From positions 11,408,001 through 11,472,000 of the forward strand of contig NW_027478167.1 in assembly GCF_051020975.1 (NCBI RefSeq): a stretch of 64,000 nucleotides of DNA. The letters are read 5' to 3'. Every line of letters starts with the position of its first letter. The first letter of the stretch is position 1. This stretch comes from Osmia lignaria lignaria. Lineage: Eukaryota > Arthropoda > Insecta > Hymenoptera > Megachilidae. The translations under genes were made by a program, and so were the position numbers. A model generated the notes under the pieces. The model was given only the letters and a program-made list of their open reading frames with translations. It did no database searches and was not told the origin of the DNA. Positions 49,187-62,066 of the stretch are shown one piece after another.

Positions 49187-52084
49187 TTGCAGATATATCT
49201 CAAGGGAAGGGGCCTGACGGACATATTTCGAGATATTTCTTCTTCTTGTTGTTCTTCTTCTGCACAGCTAAGCTGGAAGTGGCATTTGCAGCTCGCAATA
49301 GTGCAGAGTTATCTCAAAGAAAGGGGCCACGGTGTTTCTGTATCTCTATTATGTTGGTGCGGCTTCGGAACTTTTAAATATCTTGATATATCTCGAGAAC
49401 TACGCGTCTGATCAAAAAATATCATAGAACATAAAAAGTAGGAAACTTAATTCTCTACAAAAACGGTCTCTTAACATTTTGCCATAGCTCGCTTCGTTTC
49501 CGAGATATTTGCAGATATATCTCAAGGGAAGGGGCCTGACGGACATATTTCGAGATATTTCTTCTTCTTGTTGTTCTTCTTCTGCACAGCTAAGCTGGTA
49601 GTGGCATTTGCGGCTCGCACTAGTGCAGAGTTATCTCAAAGAAAGGGGCCACCGTGTTTCTGTATCCCTATTATGTTGGTGCGGCTTCGGAACTTTTAAA
49701 TATCTCGATATATCTCGAGAACTACGCTTCTGATCAAAAAATATCATAGAACATAAATTGTAGGAAACATAATTCTCTACAAAAAAGGTCTCTTAACATT
49801 TTGCCATAGCTCGCTTCGTTTCCGAGATATTTGCAGATATATCTCAAGGGAAGGGGCCTGACGGACATATTTCGAGATATTTCTTCTTCTTGTTGTTCTT
49901 CTTCTGCACAGCTAAGCTGGAAGTGGCATTTGCAGCTCGCAATAGTGCAGAGTTATCTCAAAGAAAGGGGCCACGGTGTTTCTGTATCTCTATTATGTTG
50001 GTGCGGCTTTGGAACTTTTAAACATCTTGATATATCTCGAGAACTACGCATCTGATCAAAAAATATCATACTACATAAAAAGTAGGAAACTTATTTCTCT
50101 ACGAAAAAGGTCTCTTAACATTTTGCCATAGCTCGTTTCGTTTCCGAGATATTTGCAGATTTATCTCAAGGGAAGGGGCCTGACGGACATATTTCGAGAT
50201 ATTTCTTCTTCTTGTTGTTCTTCTTCTGCACAGCTAAGCTGGAAGTGGCATTTGCGGCTCGCACTAGTGCAGACTTATCTCAAAGAAAGGGGCCACGGTG
50301 TTTCTGTATCTCTATTATGTTGGTGCGGCTTCGGAACTTTTAAATATCTTGATATATCTCGAGAACTACGCATCTGATCAAAAAATATCATAGAACATGA
50401 AAAGTAGGAAACATAATTCTCTACAAAAAAGGTCTCTTAACATTTTGCCATAGCTCGCTTCGTTTCCGAGATATTTGCAGATATATCTCAAGGGAAGGGG
50501 CCTGACGGACATATTTCGAGATATTTCTTCTTCTTGTTGTTCTTCTTCTGCGCAGCTAAGCTGGAAGTGGCATTTACAGCTCGGAATAGTGCAGAGTTAT
50601 CTCAAAGAGAGGGGCCACGGTGTTTCTGTATCTCTATTATGTTGGTGCGGCTTCGGAACTTTTAAATATCTCGATATATCTCGAGAACTACGCGTCTGAT
50701 CAAAAAATATCATAGAACATAAAAAGTAGGAAACTTAATTCTCTACAAAAACGGTCTCTTAACATTTTGCCATAGCTCGCTTCGTTTCCGAGATATTTGC
50801 AGATATATCTCAAGGGAAGGGGCCTGACGGACATATTTCGAGATATTTCTTCTTCTTGTTGTTCTTCTTCTGCACAGCTAAGCTGGAAGTGGCATTTGCG
50901 GCTCGCACTAGTGCACAGTTATCTCAAAGAAAGGGGCCACGGTGTTTCTGTATCTCTATTATGTTGGTGCGGCTTCGGAACTTTTAAATATCTCGATATA
51001 TCTCGAAAACTACGCTTCTGATCAAAAAATATCATAGAACATAAATTGTAGGAAACATAATTCTCTACAAAAAAGGTCTCTTAACATTTTGCCATAGCTC
51101 GCTTCGTTTCCGAGATATTTGCAGATATATCTCAAGGGAAGGGGCCTGACGGACATATTTCGAGATATTTCTTCTTCTTGTTGTTCTTCTTCTGCACAGC
51201 TAAGCTGGAAGTGGCATTTACAGCTCGGAATAGTGCAGAGTTATCTCAAAGAAAGGGGCCACGGTGTTTCTGTATCTCTATTATGTTGGTGCGGCTTCGG
51301 AACTTTTAAATATCTTGATATATCTCGAGAACTACGCATCTGATCAAAAAATATCATAGAACATGAAAAGTAGGAAACTTAATTCTCTACAAAAGAGGTC
51401 TCTTAACATTTTGCCATAGCTCGCTTCCTTTCCGAGATATTTGCAGATATATCTCAAGGGAAGGGGCCTGACGGACATATTTCGAGATATTTCTTCTTCT
51501 TGTTGTTCTTCTTCTGCACAGCTAAGCTGGAAGTGGCATTTGCGGCTCGCACTAGTGCAGACTTATCTCAAAGAAAGGGGCCACGGTGTTTCTGTATCTC
51601 TATTATGTTGGTGCGGCTTCGGAACTTTTAAATATCTCGATATATCTCGAGAACTACGCTTCTGATCAAAAAATATCGTAGAACATAAATTGTAGGAACC
51701 ATAATTCTCTACAAAAAAGGTCTCTTAACATTTTGCCATAGCTCGCTTCGTTTCCGAGATATTTGCAGATATATCTCAAGGGAAGGGGCCTGACGGACAT
51801 ATTTCGAGATATTTCTTCTTCTTGTTGTTCTTCTTCTGCACAGCTAAGCTGGAAGTGGCATTTACAGCTCGGAATAGTGCAGAGTTATCTCAAAGAGAGG
51901 GGCCACGGTGTTTCTGTATCTCTATTATGTTGGTGCGGCTTCGGAACTTTTAAATATCTCGATATATCTCGAGAACTACGCGTCTGATCAAAAAATATCA
52001 TAGAACATAAAAAGTAGGAAACTTAATTCTCTACAAAAACGGTCTCTTAACATTTTGCCATAGCTCGCTTCGTTTCCGAGATAT
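49187..52084 (+). repeat. Second, partial copy of the eight-monomer HOR plus related monomers
   Basis: 49187-50796 follows the order of 46611-48542 with one monomer (type 47255) missing. The following monomers alternate TTTACAGCTCGGAATAG (50475, 51119, 51763), GTGCACAG (50797) and GTGCAGACTTATC (51441) classes without a full cycle. CTTCCTTTCCGAG precedes 51441, as it precedes 47899. Confidence 0.7.
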
Positions 52085-54016
52085 TTGCAGATATATCTCA
52101 AGGGAAGGGGCCTGACGGACATATTTCGAGATATTTCTTCTTCTTGTTGTTCTTCTTCTGCACAGCTAAGCTGGAAGTGGCATTTGCGGCTCGCACTAGT
52201 GCACAGTTATCTCAAAGAAAGGGGCCACGGTGTTTCTGTATCTCTATTATGTTGGTGCGGCTTCGGAACTTTTAAATATCTTGATATATCTCGAGAACTA
52301 CGCATCTGATCAAAAAATATCATAGAACATGAAAAGTAGGAAACTTAATTCTCTACAAAAAAGGTCTCTTAACATTTTGCCATAGCTCTCTTCGTTTCCG
52401 AGATATTTGCAGATTTATCTCAAGGGAAGGGGCCTGACGGACATATTTCGAGATATTTCTTCTTCTTGTTGTTCTTCTTCTGCACAGCTAAGCTGGAAGT
52501 GGCATTTGCGGCTCGCACTAGTGCAGAGTTATCTCAAAGAAAGGGGCCACGGTGTTTCTGTATCCCTATTATGTTGGTGCGGCTTCGGAACTTTTAAATA
52601 TCTCGATATATCTCGAGAACTACGCTTCTGATCAAAAAATATCATAGAACATAAATTGTAGGAAACATAATTCTCTACAAAAAACGTCTCTTAACATTTT
52701 GCCATAGCTCGCTTCGTTTCCGAGATATTTGCAGATTCAGCTCAAAGGAACTGGCCTGACGGACATATTTCGAGATATTTCTTCTTCTTGTTGTTCTTCC
52801 TCTGCACAGCTAAGCTGGAAGTGGCATTTGCAGCTCGCAATAGTGCAGAGTTATCTCAAAGAAAGGGGCCACGGTGTTTCTGTATCTCTATTATGTTGGT
52901 GCGGCTTCGGAACTTTTAAATATCTTGATATATCTCGAGAACTACGCGTCTGATCAAAAAATATCATAGAACATAAAAAGTAGGAAACTTAATTCTCTAC
53001 AAAAACGGTCTCTTAACATTTTGCCATAGCTCGCTTCGTTTCCGAGATATTTGCAGATATATCTCAAGGGAAGGGGCCTGACGGACATATTTCGAGATAT
53101 TTCTTCTTCTTGTTGTTCTTCTTCTGCACAGCTAAGCTGGAAGTGGCATTTGCGGCTCGCACTAGTGCACAGTTATCTCAAAGAAAGGGGCCACGGTGTT
53201 TCTGTATCTCTATTATGTTGGTGCGGCTTCGGAACTTTTAAATATCTTGATATATCTCGAGAACTACGCATCTGATCAAAAAATATCATAGAACATGAAA
53301 AGTAGGAAACTTAATTCTCTACAAAAAAGGTCTCTTAACATTTTGCCATAGCTCTCTTCGTTTCCGAGATATTTGCAGATTTATCTCAAGGGAAGGGGCC
53401 TGACGGACATATTTCGAGATATTTCTTCTTCTTGTTGTTCTTCTTCTGCACAGCTAAGCTGGAAGTGGCATTTGCGGCTCGCACTAGTGCAGAGTTATCT
53501 CAAAGAAAGGGGCCACGGTGTTTCTGTATCCCTATTATGTTGGTGCGGCTTCGGAACTTTTAAATATCTCGATATATCTCGAGAACTACGCTTCTGATCA
53601 AAAAATATCATAGAACATAAATTGTAGGAAACATAATTCTCTACAAAAAACGTCTCTTAACATTTTGCCATAGCTCGCTTCGTTTCCGAGATATTTGCAG
53701 ATTCAGCTCAAAGGAACTGGCCTGACGGACATATTTCGAGATATTTCTTCTTCTTGTTGTTCTTCCTCTGCACAGCTAAGCTGGAAGTGGCATTTGCAGC
53801 TCGCAATAGTGCAGAGTTATCTCAAAGAAAGGGGCCACGGTGTTTCTGTATCTCTATTATGTTGGTGCGGCTTCGGAACTTTTAAATATCTTGATATATC
53901 TCGAGAACTACGCATCTGATCAAAAAATATCATAGAACATAAAAAGTAGGAAACTTAATTCTCTACAAAAAAGGTCTCTTAACATTTTGCCATAGCTCGC
54001 TTCGTTTCCGAGATAT
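52085..54016 (+). repeat. Three-monomer HOR, two tandem copies (2 x 966 bp)
   Basis: Monomers 52085, 52407 and 52729 recur as 53051, 53373 and 53695: a GCACAG monomer with ACATGAAAAGTAGG, a GTATCCCTATT monomer preceded by CTCTCTTCG, and a TTCAGCTCAAAGG monomer preceded by AAAAAACGTCTC. The copies differ at the last monomer (GCGTC versus GCATC before TGATC). Confidence 0.85.
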
Positions 54017-55948
54017 TTGCAGATTTATCTCAAGGGAAGGGGCCTGACGGACATATTTCGAGATATTTCTTCTTCTTGTTGTTCTTCTTCTGCACAGCTA
54101 AGCTGGAAGTGGCATTTGCGGCTCGCACTAGTGCGGACTTATCTCAAAGAAAGGGGCCACGGTGTTTCTGTATCTCTATTATGTTGGTGCGGCTTCGGAA
54201 CTTTTAAATATCTTGATATATCTCGAGAACTACGCATCTGATCAAAAAATATCATAGAACATGAAAAGTAGGAAACTTAATTCTCTACAAAAGAGGTCTC
54301 TTAACATTTTGCCATAGCTCGCTTCCTTTCCGAGATATTTGCAGATATATCTCAAGGGAAGGGGCCTGACGGACATATTTCGAGATATTTCTTCTTCTTG
54401 TTGTTCTTCTTCTGCACAGCTAAGCTGGAAGTGGCATTTGCGGCTCGCACTAGTGCAGACTTATCTCAAAGAAAGGGGCCACGGTGTTTCTGTATCTCTA
54501 TTATGTTGGTGCGTCTTCGGAACTTTTAAATATCTTGCTATATCTCGAAAACTACGCTTCTGATCAAAAAATATCATAGAACATAAATTGTAGGAAACAT
54601 AATTCTCTACAAAAACGGTCTCTTAACATTTTGCCATAGCTCGCTTCGTTTCCGAGATATTTGCAGATTTATCTCAAGGGAAGGGGCCTGACGGACATAT
54701 TTCGAGATATTTCTTCTTCTTGTTGTTCTTCTTCTGCACAGCTAAGCTGGAAGTGGCATTTGCAGCTCGCAATAGTGCAGAGTTATCTCAAAGAAAGGGG
54801 CCACGGTGTTTCTGTATCTCTATTATGTTGGTGCGGCTTCGGAACTTTTAAATATCTTGATATATCTCGAGAACTACGCATCTGATCAAAAAATATCATA
54901 GAACATGAAAAGTAGGAAACTTAATTCTCTACAAAAAAGGTCTCTTAACATTTTGCCATAGCTCTCTTCGTTTCCGAGATATTTGCAGATTTATCTCAAG
55001 GGAAGGGGCCTGACGGACATATTTCGAGATATTTCTTCTTCTTGTTGTTCTTCTTCTGCACAGCTAAGCTGGAAGTGGCATTTGCGGCTCGCACTAGTGC
55101 GGACTTATCTCAAAGAAAGGGGCCACGGTGTTTCTGTATCTCTATTATGTTGGTGCGGCTTCGGAACTTTTAAATATCTTGATATATCTCGAGAACTACG
55201 CATCTGATCAAAAAATATCATAGAACATGAAAAGTAGGAAACTTAATTCTCTACAAAAGAGGTCTCTTAACATTTTGCCATAGCTCGCTTCCTTTCCGAG
55301 ATATTTGCAGATATATCTCAAGGGAAGGGGCCTGACGGACATATTTCGAGATATTTCTTCTTCTTGTTGTTCTTCTTCTGCACAGCTAAGCTGGAAGTGG
55401 CATTTGCGGCTCGCACTAGTGCAGACTTATCTCAAAGAAAGGGGCCACGGTGTTTCTGTATCTCTATTATGTTGGTGCGTCTTCGGAACTTTTAAATATC
55501 TTGCTATATCTCGAAAACTACGCTTCTGATCAAAAAATATCATAGAACATAAATTGTAGGAAACATAATTCTCTACAAAAACGGTCTCTTAACATTTTGC
55601 CATAGCTCGCTTCGTTTCCGAGATATTTGCAGATTTATCTCAAGGGAAGGGGCCTGACGGACATATTTCGAGATATTTCTTCTTCTTGTTGTTCTTCTTC
55701 TGCACAGCTAAGCTGGAAGTGGCATTTGCAGCTCGCAATAGTGCAGAGTTATCTCAAAGAAAGGGGCCACGGTGTTTCTGTATCTCTATTATGTTGGTGC
55801 GGCTTCGGAACTTTTAAATATCTTGATATATCTCGAGAACTACGCATCTGATCAAAAAATATCATAGAACATGAAAAGTAGGAAACTTAATTCTCTACAA
55901 AAAAGGTCTCTTAACATTTTGCCATAGCTCTCTTCGTTTCCGAGATAT
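54017..55948 (+). repeat. Three-monomer HOR, two tandem copies (2 x 966 bp)
   Basis: Monomers 54017, 54339 and 54661 recur as 54983, 55305 and 55627. Markers: GTGCGGACTTATC in the first, CTTCCTTTCCGAG then GCGTCTTCGG and ATCTTGCTATATC in the second, AAAAACGGTCTC then GCAATAGTGC in the third. The CTTGCTATATC variant appears only in this family (54339, 55305, 56915). Confidence 0.85.
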
Positions 55949-57558
55949 TTGCAGATTTATCTCAAGGGAAGGGGCCTGACGGACATATTTCGAGATATTT
56001 CTTCTTCTTGTTGTTCTTCTTCTGCACAGCTAAGCTGGAAGTGGCATTTGCGGCTCGCACTAGTGCAGAGTTATCTCAAAGAAAGGGGCCACGGTGTTTC
56101 TGTATCCCTATTATGTTGGTGCGGCTTCGGAACTTTTAAATATCTCGATATATCTCGAGAACTACGCTTCTGATCAAAAAATATCATAGAACATAAATTG
56201 TAGGAAACATAATTCTCTACAAAAAACGTCTCTTAACATTTTGCCATAGCTCGCTTCGTTTCCGAGATATTTGCAGATTCAGCTCAAAGGAACTGGCCTG
56301 ACGGACATATTTCGAGATATTTCTTCTTCTTGTTGTTCTTCCTCTGCACAGCTAAGCTGGAAGTGGCATTTGCAGCTCGCAATAGTGCAGAGTTATCTCA
56401 AAGAAAGGGGCCACGGTGTTTCTGTATCTCTATTATGTTGGTGCGGCTTCGGAACTTTTAAATATCTTGATATATCTCGAGAACTACGCATCTGATCAAA
56501 AAATATCATAGAACATAAAAAGTAGGAAACTTAATTCTCTACAAAAAAGGTCTCTTAACATTTTGCCATAGCTCGCTTCGTTTCCGAGATATTTGCAGAT
56601 TTATCTCAAGGGAAGGGGCCTGACGGACATATTTCGAGATATTTCTTCTTCTTGTTGTTCTTCTTCTGCACAGCTAAGCTGGAAGTGGCATTTGCGGCTC
56701 GCACTAGTGCGGACTTATCTCAAAGAAAGGGGCCACGGTGTTTCTGTATCTCTATTATGTTGGTGCGGCTTCGGAACTTTTAAATATCTTGATATATCTC
56801 GAGAACTACGCATCTGATCAAAAAATATCATAGAACATGAAAAGTAGGAAACTTAATTCTCTACAAAAGAGGTCTCTTAACATTTTGCCATAGCTCGCTT
56901 CCTTTCCGAGATATTTGCAGATATATCTCAAGGGAAGGGGCCTGACGGACATATTTCGAGATATTTCTTCTTCTTGTTGTTCTTCTTCTGCACAGCTAAG
57001 CTGGAAGTGGCATTTGCGGCTCGCACTAGTGCAGACTTATCTCAAAGAAAGGGGCCACGGTGTTTCTGTATCTCTATTATGTTGGTGTGTCTTCGGAACT
57101 TTTAATTATCTTGCTATATCTCGAAAACTACGCTTCTGATCAAAAAATATCATAGAACATAAATTGTAGGAAACATAATTCTCTACAAAAACGGTCTCTT
57201 AACATTTTGCCATAGCTCGCTTCGTTTCCGAGATATTTGCAGATTTATCTCAAGGGAAGGGGCCTGACGGACATATTTCGAGATATTTCTTCTTCTTGTT
57301 GTTCTTCTTCTGCACAGCTAAGCTGGAAGTGGCATTTGCAGCTCGCAATAGTGCAGAGTTATCTCAAAGAAAGGGGCCACGCTGTTTCTGTATCTCTATT
57401 ATGTTGGTGCGGCTTCGGAACTTTTAAATATCTTGATATATCTCGAGAACTACGCATCTGATCAAAAAATATCATAGAACATAAAAAGTAGGAAACTTAA
57501 TTCTCTACAAAAAAGGTCTCTTAACATTTTGCCATAGCTCGCTTCGTTTCCGAGATAT
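55949..57558 (+). repeat. Copy of 53373-54982 at an eight-monomer offset
   Basis: Five monomers (GTATCCCTATT, TTCAGCTCAAAGG, GTGCGGACTTATC, CTTGCTATATC, GCAATAGTGC classes) repeat in order the monomers at 53373-54982, 2576 bp later. The eight-monomer offset equals five monomers plus one inserted trimer, so this period was produced by the trimer amplification at 54017-55948. The copies at 56915 and 57237 have new variants (TTGGTGTGTCTTC, TTTTAATTATC, CCACGCTGTTTC). Confidence 0.8.
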
Positions 57559-60456
57559 TTGCAGATTTATCTCAAGGGAAGGGGCCTGACGGACATATTT
57601 CGAGATATTTCTTCTTCTTGTTGTTCTTCTTCTGCACAGCTGAGCTGGAAGTGGCATTTGCAGGTCGCAATAGTGCAGAGTTATCTCAAAGAAAGGGGCC
57701 ACGGTGTTTCTGTATCTCTATTATGTTGGTGCGGCTTCGGAACTTTTAAATATCTCGATATATCTTGAAAACTACGCTTCTGATCAAAAAATATCATAGA
57801 ACGTAAATTGTAGGAAACATTATTCTCTACAAAAAAGGTCTCTTAACATTTTGCCATAGCTCGCTTCGTTTCCGAGATATTTGCAGATTTATCTCAAGGG
57901 AAGGGGCCTGACGGACATATTTCGAGATATTTGTTCTTCTTGTTGTTCTTCTTCTGCACAGCTAAGCTGGAAGTGGCATTTGCAGCGCGCAATAGTGCAG
58001 AGTTATCTCAAAGAAAGGGGCCACGGTGTTTCTGTATCTCTATTATGTTGGTGCGGCTTCGGAACTTTTAAATATCTTGATATATCTCGAGAACTACGCA
58101 TCTGATCAAAAAATATCATACTACATAAAAAGTAGGAAACTTAATTCTCTACAAGAAAGGTCTCTAAACATTTTGCCATAGCTCGCTTCGTTTCCGAGAT
58201 ATTTGCAGATTTATCTCAAGGGAAGGGGCCTGACGGACATATTTTGAGACATTTCTTCTTCTTGTTGTTCTTCTTCTGCACAGCTAAGCTGGAAGTGGCA
58301 TTTGCAGCTCGCAATAGTGCAGAGTTATCTCAAAGAAAGGGGCCACGGTGTTTCTGTATCTCTATTATGTTGGTGCGGCTTCGGAACGTTTAAATATCTT
58401 GATATATCTCGAGAACTACGCGTCTGATCAAAAAATATCATAGAAGATAAAAAGTAGCAAACTTAATTCTCTACAAAAACGGTCTCTTAACATTTTGCCA
58501 TAGCTCGCTTCGTTTCCGAGATATTTGCAGATATATCTCAAGGGAAGGGGCCTGACGGACATATTTCGAGATATTTCTTCTTCTTGTTGTTCTTCTTCTG
58601 CACAGCTAAGCTGGAAGTGGCATTTGCGGCTCGCACTAGTGCACAGTTATCTCAAAGAAAGGGGCCACGGTGTTTCTGTATCTCTATTATGTTGGTGCGT
58701 CTTCGGAACTTTTAAATATCTCGATATATCTCGAAAACTACGCTTCTGATCAAAAAATATCATAGAACATAAGTTGTAGGAAACATAATTCTCTACAAAA
58801 AACGTCTCTTAACATTTTGCCATAGCTCGCTTCGATTCCGAGATATTTGCAGATTCAGCTCAAAGGAACTGGCCTGACGGACATATTTCGAGATATTTCT
58901 TCTTCTTGTTGTTCTTCCTCTGCACAGCTAAGCTGGAAGTGGCATTTGCAGCTCGCAATAGTGCAGAGTTATCTCAAAGAAAGGGGCCACGGTGTTTCTG
59001 TATCTCTATTATGTTGGTGCGGCTTCGGAACTTTTAAATATCTTGATATATCTCGAGAACTACGCATCTGATCAAAAAATATCATAGAACATAAAAAGTA
59101 GGAAACTTAATTCTCTACAAAAAAGGTCTCTCAACATTTTGCCATAGCTCGCTTCGTTTCCGAGATATTTGCATATTTATCTCAAGGGAAGGGGCCTGAC
59201 GGACATATTTCGAGATATTTCTTCTTCTTCTTGTTCTTCTTCTGCACAGCTAAGCTGGAAGTGGCATTTGCGGCTCGCACTAGTGCAGAGTTATCTCAAA
59301 GAAAGGGGCCACGGTGTTTCTGTATCTCTATTATGTTGGTGCGGCTTCGGAACTTTTAAATATCTCGATATATCTCGAGAACTACGCCTCTGATCGAAAA
59401 ATATCATAGAACATAAAAAGTAGGAAACTGAATTCTCTACAAAAAAGGTCTCTTAACATTTTGCCATAGCTCGCTTCGTTTCCGAGATATTTGCAGATTT
59501 ATCTCAAGGGAAGGGGCCTGACGGACATATTTCGAGATATTTCTTCTTCTTGTTGGTCTTCTTCTGCACAGCTAAGCTGGAAGTGGCATTTGCAGCGCGC
59601 AATAGTGCAGAGTTATCTCAAAGAAAGGGGCCACGGTGTTTCTGTATCTCTATTATGTTGGTGCGGCTTCGGAACTTTTAAATATCTTGATATATCTCGA
59701 GAACTACGCATCTGATCAGAAAATATCATACAACATAAAAAGTAGGAAACTTAATTCTCTACAAGAAAGGTCTCTAAACATTTTGCCATAGCACGCTTCG
59801 TTTCCGAGATATTTGCAGATTTATCTCAAGGGAAGGGGCCTGACGGACATATTTCGAGATATTTCTTCTTCTTGTTGTTCTTCTTCTGCACAGCTAAGCT
59901 GGAAGTGGCATTTGCAGGTCGCAATAGTGCAGAGTTATCTCAAAGAAAGGGGCCACGGTGTTTCTGTATCTCTATTATGTTGGTGCGGCTTCGGAACTTT
60001 CAAATATCTCGATATATCTTGAAAACTACGCTTCTGATCAAAAAATATCATAGAACGTAAATTGTAGGAAACATTATTCTCTACAAAAAAGGTCTCTTAA
60101 CATTTTGCCACAGCTCGCTTCGTTTCCGAGATATTTGCAGATTTATCTCAAGGGAAGGGGCCTGACGGACATATTTCGAGATATTTCTTCTTGTTGTTGT
60201 TCTTCTTCTGCACAGCTAAGCTTGAAGTGGCATTTGCAGCGCGCAATAGTGCAGAGTTATCTCAAAGAAAGGGGCCACGGTGTTTCTGTATCTCTATTAT
60301 GTTGGTGCGGCTTCGGAACTTTTAAATATCTTGATATATCTCGAGAACTACGCATCTGATCAAAAAATATCATACTACATAAAAAGTAGGAAACTTAATT
60401 CTCTACAAGAAAGGTCTCTAAACATTTTGCCATAGCTCGCTTCGTTTCCGAGATAT
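57559..60456 (+). repeat. Diverged mosaic satellite segment with dimer-like alternation
   Basis: Nine monomers. GCAGGTCGCAATAG monomers (57559, 59813) are followed by GCAGCGCGCAATAG monomers (57881, 60135), and 59491/59813 with 60135/60457 form two dimers of 644 bp. Individual copies have TTTGTTCTTC (57931), ATTTTGAGACATTTC (58241), TCTTCTTCTTGTTC in the triplet tract (59169) and TTGGTCTTC (59491). Variants unique to one or two copies are more frequent here than on the left. Confidence 0.75.
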
Positions 60457-62066
60457 TTACAGATTTATCTCAAGGGAAGGGGCCTGACGGACATATTTCG
60501 AGATATTTCTTCTTCTTGTTGTTCTTCTTCTGCACAGCTGAGCTGGAAGTGGCATTTGCAGGTCGCAATAGTGCAGAATTATCTCAAAGAAAGGGGCCAC
60601 GGTGTTTCTGTATCTCTATTATGTTGGTGCGGCTTCGGAACTTTTAAATACCTCGATATATCTCGAAAACTACGCTTCTGATCAAAAAATATCATAGAAC
60701 GTAAATTGTAGGAAACATTATTCTCTACAAAAAAGGTCTCTTAACATTTTGCCATAGCTCGCTTCGTTTCCGAGATATTTGCAGATTTATCTCAAGGGAA
60801 GGGGCCTGTCGGACATATTTCGAGATATTTCTTCTTCTTGTTGTTCTTCTTCTGCACAGCTAAGCTGGAAGTGGCATTTGCGGCTCGCACTAGTGCAGAG
60901 TTATCTCAAAGAAAGGGGCCACGGTGTTTCTGTATCTCTATTATGTTGGTGCGGCTTCGGAACTTTTAAATATCTCGATATATCTCGAAAACTACGCTTC
61001 TGATCAAAAAATTTCATAGAACATAAATTGTAGCAAACAGAATTCTCTACAAAAAACGTCTCTTAACATTTTGCCATAGCTCGCTTCATTTCCGAGATAT
61101 TTGCAGATATATCACAAGGGAAGGGGCCTGACGGACATATTTCGAGATATTTCTTCTTCTTGTTGTTCTTCTTCTGCACAGCTAAACTGGAAGTGACATT
61201 TCCAGCTCGCAATCGTGCAGAGTTATCTCAAAGAAAGGGGCCACGGTGTTTCTGTATCTCTATTATGTTGGTGCGGCTTCGGAACTTTTAAATATCTTGA
61301 TATATCTCGAGAACTACGCCTCTGATCGAAAAATATCATGGAACATAAAAAGTAGGAAACTTAATTCTCTACAAAAAAGGTCTCTTTACATTTTCCCATA
61401 GCTCGCTTCGTTTCCGAGATATTTGCAGATTTATCTCAAGGGAAGGGGCCTGACGGACATATTTCGAGATATTTCTTCTTCTTGTTGTTCTTCTTCTGCA
61501 CAGCTAAGCTGGAAGTGGCATTTGCAGCGCGCAATAGTGCAGGGTTATCTCAAAGAAAGGGGCCACGGTGTTTCTGTATCTCTATTATATTGGTGCGGCT
61601 TCGGAACTTTTAAATATCTTGATATATCTCGAGAACTACGCATCTGATCAAAAAATATCGTACTACATAAAAAGTAGGAAACTTAATTCTCTACAAGAAA
61701 GGTCTCTAAACATTTTGCCATAGCTCGCTTCGTTTCCGAGATATTTGCAGATTTATCTCAAGGGAAGGGGCCTGACGGACATATTTCGAGATATTTCTTC
61801 TTCTTGTTGTTCTTCTTCTGCACAGCTAAGCTGGAAGTGGCATTTGCAGCTCGCAATAGTGCAGAGTTATCTCAAAGAAAGGGGCCACGGTGTTTCTGTA
61901 TCTCTATTATGTTGGTGCGGCTTCGGAACTTTTAAATATCTTGATATATCTCGAGAACTACGCATCTGATCAAAAAATATCATAGAACATAAAAAGTAGG
62001 AAACTTAATTCTCTACAAAAAAGGTCTCTTAACATTTTGCCATAGCTCGCTTCGTTTCCGAGATAT
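60457..62066 (+). repeat. Five-monomer HOR, first copy (1610 bp)
   Basis: The order is: CAGCTGAGCTGG/GCAGGTCGC monomer with AAATACCTCG (60457), GCCTGTCGG monomer with AAATTTCATAG and TAGCAAACAG (60779), ATCACAAGGG/AAGTGACATTTCC/AATCGTGCAG monomer (61101), then 61423 preceded by TCTCTTTACATTTTCCC, and 61745. All these rare markers return 1610 bp later. Confidence 0.9.
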
